64,000 bases of DNA from Nocardia jejuensis NBRC 103114 (GTDB lineage: Bacteria > Actinomycetota > Actinomycetes > Mycobacteriales > Mycobacteriaceae): contig NZ_BDBU01000023.1 of the NCBI RefSeq assembly GCF_001613145.1, forward strand, positions 186,001 to 250,000. The letters are read 5' to 3'. Shown here one piece after another: positions 50,901-64,000 of the stretch. Position 1 is the stretch's first letter, and every line of letters starts with the position of its first letter. Made by a program: the position numbers and the translations under genes. The notes under the pieces were generated by a model, which worked only from the letters and a program-made list of their open reading frames with translations, was not told the DNA's origin and searched no databases.

Positions 50901-53900
50901 CGATGCGCTCGGCCGGATGATCCGGATCCAGCGGCACGTACGCACCGCCGGCCGCGATCACCGCGTACATCCCGACCACCAGATCGAGTGATCGGCGAAC
51001 AGCGAGCCCCACCAGCGATTCCGGGCCGACACCACGCGCGATCAACAGGCGAGCCAGGCGATTGACCCGCTCGTCGAATTCCCGATAGGTCAGCACCTCG
51101 CTCTCGTATCGCAACGCGACGACATCGGGATGTGCCTCGACCGCACGGCGATAGTCGTCGAGAAGCAGTCCGGCGGGCACCGCGTGCCGAGTGTCGTTCC
51201 AGCTCCGCAGGATTCGCTCACGCTCGACCGGCTCGAGCAGATCGATGTCCGCGAGCGGCCGCCCGGGCTCGGCGACCACCGCGGACAACAGCCGAAGGAA
51301 CCGCTCCGCGAAGCGGGCCACGGTCGAATCATCGAAAAGGTCCGTGGCATAGGTGAACAGCGCACCGAAGTCATCGTGGTGCCCGTCGCGGCTGCGCGGC
51401 ACGATCGAGAGTTGGAGGTCGAATTTTGCCACCGCGCCGCCGAATTCGACTTCGCTGACGCTCAATCCGGGCAGCTGTACGGCCGCCGCGTCGAGGTTCT
51501 GGAAGAACAGGGCCACCTGGAACAGCGGATGGTGCGACTGAGACCGGACCGGGTCCAGTACCTCCACCAGACGTTCGAACGGCAACTCGGCGTGCGCGAA
51601 GGCCGCGAGGTCGGTGTCCCTGGCACTTCTCAGCAGGTCGCCGAACGCGGCGGACGGGTCGATCCGGGTGCGCAGCGCCAGCGTGTTGACGAACATTCCG
51701 ATCAAGCCGTCGAGTTCGGCCTCGCCACGGCCCGCCACGGGCGTCCCGATCACGATGTCGGCCAGACCCGACAGGCGAGCAAGCAGCGCCGCGAAAGCGC
51801 TGTGCAGCACCATGAACGGCGAGCCACCGATATCGTGTGCGAGCGCCTCGATTCCGGCGCGCAGTGCGCCGTCGATCTCGAAGCTGTGCATCGCGCCTCG
51901 GCCGGAGGCCACGGCCGGTCGCGGGCGATCGGCGGGCAGATCGATCCGATCGGGGATTCCGGCCAGTGCTTCGCGCCAGTAGCCGATTTGCCGGGCGGCG
52001 AGGGAATCGCCCTCCTGCTCGTCGCCCAGGAGCTCACGCTGCCACAGGGTGTAGTCGGTGTACTGCACCGGGAGCGGATTCCACCGCGGCCGCTCGCCAT
52101 CGACCCGCGCGAGATATGCGGTCATCAGGTCGTGTGCGAACGGGCCCATCGACGCGCCGTCCGCGGCGATGTGGTGCACGACGACCGCGAGTACATGGTC
52201 CTCGGTCCCGATCCGGGCCAGGTCCACACGCAGCGGCACGTCGGCCGACACGTCGAATCCGGTTCCGGCCGAACGAGTCAGCCGATCGATCAGCGCACCC
52301 GGCTCCACCCACTGAGGTGTCAGTTCCGCGAACGCTCGCCCGACCGGGAGGATCTTCTGGTACCCCACGCCGTCGACGGCCGGATACACCGTGCGCAATG
52401 TCTCGTGCCGATCGACCAGATCCCCGAACGCCGCGCGCAGCGCCTGGACGTCCAGCGGTCCGACCAAGCGAAGCGCGAACGGAATATTGCCGGCCGCCGA
52501 GCCGGTGTCGAACTGATTCAGGAACCACATACGTCCCTGGGCAGGGGACAGCGGAATGCGCTCCGGGCGCACCGCGGGGACCAGCGGCACTCGGCCGCCC
52601 GCACCCTCGAGTTCGGCCAGCCGGGCGGCGAGTTCGGCAACCGTGGGCGCATTGAAGATCAGCCGGCCGGGAACCCGGGCCGAGATCAGTGCGCCCAGGC
52701 GGGCGGCGGCCCTGGTGGCCATCAGCGAGTTTCCGCCGAGCTCGAAGAAACTGTCCTCCGCGCCGATCGGGTCGGCCGGATTCAGCAGCTCGGCGTAGAC
52801 ATCCGCTACGACCCGCTCGAGACCGCCCTGCGGTGCGCGGAACTCGTTGCCGCGCAACCGCGGTATCGGAAGCGCCCGGCGATCGAGTTTTCCGGTGGGA
52901 GTCAGTGGGACGGAATCGAGCACCACGATCACCGCGGGCACCATGTGCGAGGCAAGGCTGCGCGCGGCGAACCGGATCAGCTCGCCCGGATCCGGCGCCG
53001 CCTCGGTCACGGAGTGCACATACGAGGCGAGAATCGTCGCACCGCTGGGCAATTCGTGGCCGATGGTGACCGCGAAATCGACCGTGTCGTGCGTGGCCAG
53101 CACCGCATCGATCTCGCCGAGTTCGATCCGGAAGCCGCGAATCTTCACCTGGAAATCGTTGCGTCCCAGATACTCCAGATCCGCGGAGTCGAGACGGCGA
53201 ACCAGGTCTCCGGTCCGGTACATCCGGGATCCCGGCTCGCCGTACGGATTCGCGACGAATCGCTGGGCGGTGAGTCCCGCCCGATTGTGATAGCCGCGAG
53301 CCAATTGCGCTCCGGCCATGTACAACTCGCCTGTCACACTCACCGATCCCAGCGCGAGCCGATCGTCCAGCACATACTCGGCCAACCCCCGGAACGGCGT
53401 GCCGATCGTGACCGGCCGGTCAGGCGAGAGCTCCGTGGAATTGGCGAAGATGGTGGCTTCGGTGGGGCCGTACCCGTTCACCACGATCCTGGTACGGCCT
53501 TCGGCGATCGGAATCGCCCAGCGCCGCACCAGATCCGGTGGCACCGCCTCGCCACCGGCGACGACCACCCGTACGGTGTCCAGTCCGGCCGGATCGACGG
53601 AGTTCAGCACCGAGGGCGTGATCAGCATGTGCGTCACTCGCTCACGGCGAAGGAGCGCGGCCAGATCCTCGCCGCCGTAAATCGTCGGCGCGGCGATCAC
53701 CAGGGTCGCGGCCGCGCCGATCGCGAGCAGCAGCTCACCGACCGAGATGTCGAACGAGGGTGAGACGAAGTGCAGCACACGGGAATCTGCCGCGGCCAGG
53801 AACCTCTCGCGTTGTTCGCCGCAGAACACGGAGACACCGGCCTGGCTGACCACCACGCCCTTGGGCTTACCGGTGGAACCCGAGGTGTAGATGACGTACG

Positions 53901-54465
53901 CCGGATGGCCGGCGCGCAGGGGTCGCACCCGGTCGGTGGAGGTGATCAGCTCGGCCGGATACGCGGCGAGCGTCGTCGACCCGTCGTAAGCGTCGATCGC
54001 CAGCCACTCCACCACCCCGGGAAGCGATTCGCGTACCGCGTCGACGGTGAGGCCCAGGACAGCTCCGGAATCGGTGACCATGTGCGCGACGCGATCGGCC
54101 GGATATCGAGGATCCACGGGGACGAATCCGGCGCCGGTCTTGGCGACGGCCCACACCGCGAGCACCGATTCGATCGAGCGCGCGATTCCCACCGCGACCA
54201 GGTCTTCGGGACCGACACCACGCTCGATCAGCAACCGCGCCAATCGATTCGAGCGCTCGTCGAGCTCCGCGTAGGTCAGCGAGCCCAAGGTGCGGTTCTC
54301 GTCACCGAAGACCAGGGCGGTCGCCAGCGGATCGGCCTCGACCGCCGCGGCCATGAACTGCGGCAGGGTCGTGACCCGCTGAGTGCGGGTTCGCGTGGGG
54401 CGGCGGCGGTCCCGCGCTGTCCCGATCACGGCGTCGCCTACGGCATTGTCCTCACCCCGGAGCAT
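41914..54465 (-). CDS. NRPS2: four-module non-ribosomal peptide synthetase with TE and a truncated C/E fragment
   Basis: 4183 residues from the ATG at 54465 (GAGGGGAAG upstream). Same plan as NRPS1: A 30-545, T (Ser580), C 635-1085, A 1095-1605, T (Ser1643), C 1698-2155, A 2175-2680, T (Ser2716), C 2775-3225, A 3235-3745, T (Ser3782), TE 3838-4090 (GWSLGG, Ser3923). After the TE come about 60 residues (4120-4180: VRAISLDIAPDCSPRAVRET, RELLAEHPGLRVRL) that match only the beginning of the post-TE domain of NRPS1; then the stop. A pockets as read: DIGLVGGIF, DVWDFILVS, DLWHLILVS, DQEIAGGIG. The middle two equal those of NRPS1, the outer two differ. There is no starter C domain, so it either initiates a peptide or accepts a chain from the last C domain of NRPS3. 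A 206-bp gap to NRPS3 holds a good promoter. Confidence 0.95.
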   Translation of the reverse strand: MLRGEDNAVGDAVIGTARDRRRPTRTRTQRVTTLPQFMAAAVEADPLATALVFGDENRTLGSLTYAELDERSNRLARLLIERGVGPEDLVAVGIARSIESVLAVWAVAKTGAGFVPVDPRYPADRVAHMVTDSGAVLGLTVDAVRESLPGVVEWLAIDAYDGSTTLAAYPAELITSTDRVRPLRAGHPAYVIYTSGSTGKPKGVVVSQAGVSVFCGEQRERFLAAADSRVLHFVSPSFDISVGELLLAIGAAATLVIAAPTIYGGEDLAALLRRERVTHMLITPSVLNSVDPAGLDTVRVVVAGGEAVPPDLVRRWAIPIAEGRTRIVVNGYGPTEATIFANSTELSPDRPVTIGTPFRGLAEYVLDDRLALGSVSVTGELYMAGAQLARGYHNRAGLTAQRFVANPYGEPGSRMYRTGDLVRRLDSADLEYLGRNDFQVKIRGFRIELGEIDAVLATHDTVDFAVTIGHELPSGATILASYVHSVTEAAPDPGELIRFAARSLASHMVPAVIVVLDSVPLTPTGKLDRRALPIPRLRGNEFRAPQGGLERVVADVYAELLNPADPIGAEDSFFELGGNSLMATRAAARLGALISARVPGRLIFNAPTVAELAARLAELEGAGGRVPLVPAVRPERIPLSPAQGRMWFLNQFDTGSAAGNIPFALRLVGPLDVQALRAAFGDLVDRHETLRTVYPAVDGVGYQKILPVGRAFAELTPQWVEPGALIDRLTRSAGTGFDVSADVPLRVDLARIGTEDHVLAVVVHHIAADGASMGPFAHDLMTAYLARVDGERPRWNPLPVQYTDYTLWQRELLGDEQEGDSLAARQIGYWREALAGIPDRIDLPADRPRPAVASGRGAMHSFEIDGALRAGIEALAHDIGGSPFMVLHSAFAALLARLSGLADIVIGTPVAGRGEAELDGLIGMFVNTLALRTRIDPSAAFGDLLRSARDTDLAAFAHAELPFERLVEVLDPVRSQSHHPLFQVALFFQNLDAAAVQLPGLSVSEVEFGGAVAKFDLQLSIVPRSRDGHHDDFGALFTYATDLFDDSTVARFAERFLRLLSAVVAEPGRPLADIDLLEPVERERILRSWNDTRHAVPAGLLLDDYRRAVEAHPDVVALRYESEVLTYREFDERVNRLARLLIARGVGPESLVGLAVRRSLDLVVGMYAVIAAGGAYVPLDPDHPAERIAHILDTARPVCVLSTADAAQSIPTDIAVLRLDSLRLSDYSGAPLTAADLLGLLRPEHPAYVIFTSGSTGRPKGVAVSHAAIHNQLAWMLREYPLGPGDVYLQKTATTFDVSLWGYFMPLRTGATLVVATHDGHRDPRYVAETIGGRGVTVTDFVPSMLSVFAAHTPPGSMPTLREVFVIGEALPPETVAAFATVSDARVHNLYGPTEAAVSVTYWQARGDEHPTVPIGRPQWNTEVFVLDSRLRPVPTGVAGELYLAGDQLARGYVGRPDLTSDRFVANPFADGARMYRTGDLVVWRAGEGDRPQRLDYIGRTDFQVKFRGQRIELGEIETVLLAQPSVSQAVALVMPSELGDQLVAYAVAAPAGVIDRTSVLGELAERLPGYMVPAALTVLAEFPLNSSGKLDRRALPAPTFVHREFRAPATPVEELTAGVFAEVLGIGRVGADDDFFALGGNSLIASRVVARLGAALGDRIPIRMLFEAPTVAALARAAAARAHGGRSAELGAIARPERLPLSLAQQRMWFLNRFEDTGDGGVSAGSAAYNLPFALRLSGVLDAQALSAALDDVVARHEVLRTVYPETDEGPVQVVLPMAADPVLAPTPSRITAHEVRGAVFELAMTPFDVTRDVPIRVRLWEIGEPAPGTPRDYVLAVVAHHIAADASSMGPLERDIMHAYAARVAGTEPGWTPLAVQYADYALWQRAVLGDESDPESTAAQQIAFWQRELAGLPALLELPADRPRPAVATSNGARVEVRIGARTHAGLVKLAKDHQATLFMVVHAAFAALLARYSGSGDIAIGTPVAGRGERELDDLVGMFVNTVVFRCRVMDAESFSDLLTRQRESDLRAFSHADVPFERLVEALDPPRTTAYHPLFQVGLSFQNLARSVLELPGLSIASLDAAVEVSQFDLHLIVSDGYDEAGDATGIGGYLTYATDLFDAGTAALIVERLIRVLDSVALDPTVPIGDIELLTAHERTELLHTRNATGRRAEPATLASLLRGTADKDPAAIALVGPDGERLSYRRLDERVNQLARQLIARGVGPETRVALALRRSVNLVVAMYAVAVAGGAYVPVDPDHAAERTDAVLTTAEPLWVLTDAETRFDTTRAPILSVDDLATESVAVEPITDAERISPLLAAHTAYVIFTSGSTGTPKGVTISHAAIVNQLLYKTADFGLSAQDVMLLKTAATFDLSVWEFWSAAVSGGRLVLATAEGHRDPAYLNELIVRESITTLHAVPSMLDALLAESRGAATGSLRRVLAIGEALPAATARQWRTAHPTAVLYNLYGPTEAAVSITVHEVTDADLVAVPIGLPQWNSQVYVLDSRLRPVPAGVSGELYLAGAQLARGYQGRPDLTADRFVANPFGDSGSRMYRTGDLVTWNAEGELDYLGRTDFQVKIRGFRIEPGEVEAALTALPSVARAAVLARSDRTGDHLVAYLVGANIDVPQVKANLSTRLPSYLVPSAFVVLDELPLTTNGKLDRTALPEPVFEAGVFRAPSTPIEEIVAGVFADVLGSEQVGADDDFFALGGNSLSAARVAARIGAGMGRRIPVRALFESPTVAGLSVRVQQAGVDDRPLLSAHAGGARRPSSIPLSLAQQRMWFLNRFDSTSAAYNIPVAVRLTGTLDVDALRAAIADVIDRHEVLRTVYPEVDGDPVQLILPVTQAVPDLSEVPLRSADIRESVAGFLSAGFDVTTEPPLRARLFRIEDTEIPEYVLAFLTHHISADGWSMAPLTREVMIAYAARQSGAAPGWAPLPVQYADYSGWQRELLGSADDPGSVLSTQSEYWRTALADLPDELKLPSDRPRPAVSSGAGGRVRFTIDRDTTEALRDIARAGNATMFMALHAALALLLARSSGTDDIAIGTPVAGRGEAELDEAIGMFVNTLVLRTRVRGAEDFTTLLARARDADLHAFAHADVPFERLVEILAPVRSTARHPLFQVMLSFRKLPEGSFELPQLRFELLDLDFTVEQFDLSLTVSELPESGMHAEFSFAADLFDEGTVRVLAERFLRLLARITERPDTPVGDLSLLGEEEARLLTAGARELAPGAVLPELLTRGVRFGVDRTAVRFGERSTSYGELDEYSSRLARVLIDRGVGPDMLVAVAFPRSLWGIMAIWAVAKSGAAFVPVDPAYPVDRVRYMVRDSGVVLGLTTSEFTDVLPQEVDWLVLDAPFTDRLCASRSADPIGDVDRIGPLRPDQLAYLIYTSGSTGAPKGVAVTHAGLSGLVDSDIELYRLAPSHRMLHVCSPSFDQSIEEWLLAFHAGATLVIAPSEVAGGADLHGLLRSERVTHMIITPAQLSTVEPAGLDHLELVATGGEATTAELVAKWQPGRRYLNGYGPTEATIGATYTTLVAGQRISIGRPIPGVSAFVLDTRLNPVPPGVAGELYLAGAALARGYHGRPGLTSERFVANPWGPPGARMYRTGDIVSRHAGASAARDDGSPHGWELDYGGRSDFQVKIRGFRIELGEIDTVLAAVDSVEHAVTLGRPTPAGQIALVSYVVPAAGQVIDRERLLRIAAADLPSYMVPSAIVVLDALPLTPVGKLDRAALPEPIFEARAHREPSTPRERLVAEVYTEVLARELVGADDDFFELGGNSLLATRVVSRLEERTGVRLPMSVVFGDATVAGLADALDVAHAADSSKTPDGAYSADLGVMLPFRAEGTRAPLFCVHPLSGLAWSYSGLARSLPADQPLYGIQSPALTEPDFAPASLLEIVDRYVAEVRLVQPRGPYRLLGWSLGGKLAHAMATRMQAQGDQVELLAVLDGYPGADHEEFQAVVRDGLAELGIDVDSLPDPSVLGDAALDALSAALSPDLIGLTPERVRRMYETVMRTVEFESGFQPEVFDGTLWFFRAAEEASHAVAGRDPADWRPFVSGEVDDHPIPATHDRMTESDALARIGDVLADRLTALDIRTGTRDGVTDTVSPSTVLPSSEMHDLFAVERVGITVRAISLDIAPDCSPRAVRETVRELLAEHPGLRVRLHYGGDREGFEIAGFSE
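49934..50733. repeat. Near-identical A-domain segment, copy in NRPS2
   Basis: Partner of 37201-38000. It covers the adenylation core from the A3 region to the A8 region of the second module, including all specificity-pocket residues, so both modules should load the same amino acid. Confidence 0.8.
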
Positions 54466-54526
54466 GCGACGCTCTTCCCCTCACCGTTCGACACAAAGAA
54501 AATCTGCGCCCTGGAGAGCGCAAGAC

Positions 54527-54555
54527 AATCTAGGCCGAATGCGACATTTCGACAA
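54527..54555 (-). promoter_or_regulatory. Promoter upstream of NRPS2
   Basis: Minus strand TTGTCG (54550-54555), 17-nt spacer, TAGATT (54527-54532). The predicted start near 54520 gives a leader of about 55 nt to the ATG. A GGTGGGCG/CGCCCACC hairpin (54627-54650) just after the NRPS3 stop may attenuate read-through. NRPS2 can thus be transcribed separately from NRPS3. Confidence 0.55.
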
Positions 54556-54671
54556 GGGTTCATTTCAGAAGGTTGCCCGGCTTTTGCCGTGTGTTCACTC
54601 CCCGCGGTCCGATTGGACATCCGAAGGGTGGGCGCCTCACCGCGCCCACCGTCCGAACTGCGGTTATACCT

Positions 54672-64000
<9,329 letters not shown>

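Noticed and set aside
54627..54650. Hairpin after NRPS3 as a true terminator
   Set aside because: Only an 8-bp stem with an 8-nt loop and no T run; kept as a possible attenuator only.

Overview
The window looks like a chromosomal piece of a high-GC mycolic-acid actinobacterium, most likely Nocardia or a close relative. The reasons are strong codon-position GC bias, an S10 ribosomal operon that stops at rpsQ behind a terminator (as in Mycobacteriales), an antigen-85-type esterase, several start codons placed about 6 nt after a TANNNT box (leaderless style), and a very large NRPS locus. The genus is an inference from content.

Region 1 (1-5.6 kb) is a set of small units. These are an EXLDI-type protein and the start of an MMPL transporter behind a promoter with a palindromic operator; a LysR regulator with a histone-H1-like basic tail, divergent from a DUF5997-like protein; a DMT/EamA exporter preceded by what reads as a ykkC/guanidine-I-type riboswitch; and two convergent zinc-ribbon proteins. 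Region 2 (5.6-11.5 kb) is the S10 operon rpsJ-rplC-rplD-rplW-rplB-rpsS-rplV-rpsC-rplP-rpmC-rpsQ on the minus strand, with a roughly 0.6 kb upstream region. Region 3 (11.5-17.6 kb) has a hotdog thioesterase-like protein, a four-gene overlapping operon (YbaB-like, EspC-like type VII target, DUF1023-type hydrolase, lipoprotein), a lycopene-cyclase-like flavoprotein and an SDR reductase. Region 4 (17.7-27.2 kb) has a DrrA/B/C-type ABC exporter, an aldehyde-dehydrogenase homologue without its catalytic cysteine, a tandem double-TetR regulator divergent from an enoyl-CoA hydratase, a leaderless mntH, and a secreted Ag85-type esterase.

Region 5 (27.2-64 kb, minus strand, running off the right edge) is the main feature: three giant NRPS genes. 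In transcription order they are NRPS3 (partial; A-T-E-C-[orphan C lobe]-A(Thr)-T-C-[broken A]), NRPS2 (A-T-C-A-T-C-A-T-C-A-T-TE-[C/E fragment]) and NRPS1 (A-T-C-A-T-C-A-T-C-A-T-TE-[disordered linker]-[dead epimerase-like domain]). NRPS2 and NRPS1 are tetramodular paralogues. Both start with an adenylation domain, both carry a thioesterase, they share two adenylation pockets and differ at the first and last. The protein ends carry vestigial domains: a post-TE epimerase-like domain (complete but catalytically dead in one paralogue, cut to about 60 residues in the other) and a truncated adenylation domain at the end of NRPS3. These are the least ordinary features and may be recombination scars or repurposed docking modules. 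No MbtH-like gene is visible. The DrrABC exporter and the Ag85-type esterase nearby are plausible partners for export or envelope attachment of the peptide, but that link rests on proximity only.

All coordinates come from reading the sequence. Starts were moved inside the longest open frames where a ribosome-binding site or gene overlap decided it. No database search was run; family names come from recognised motifs.
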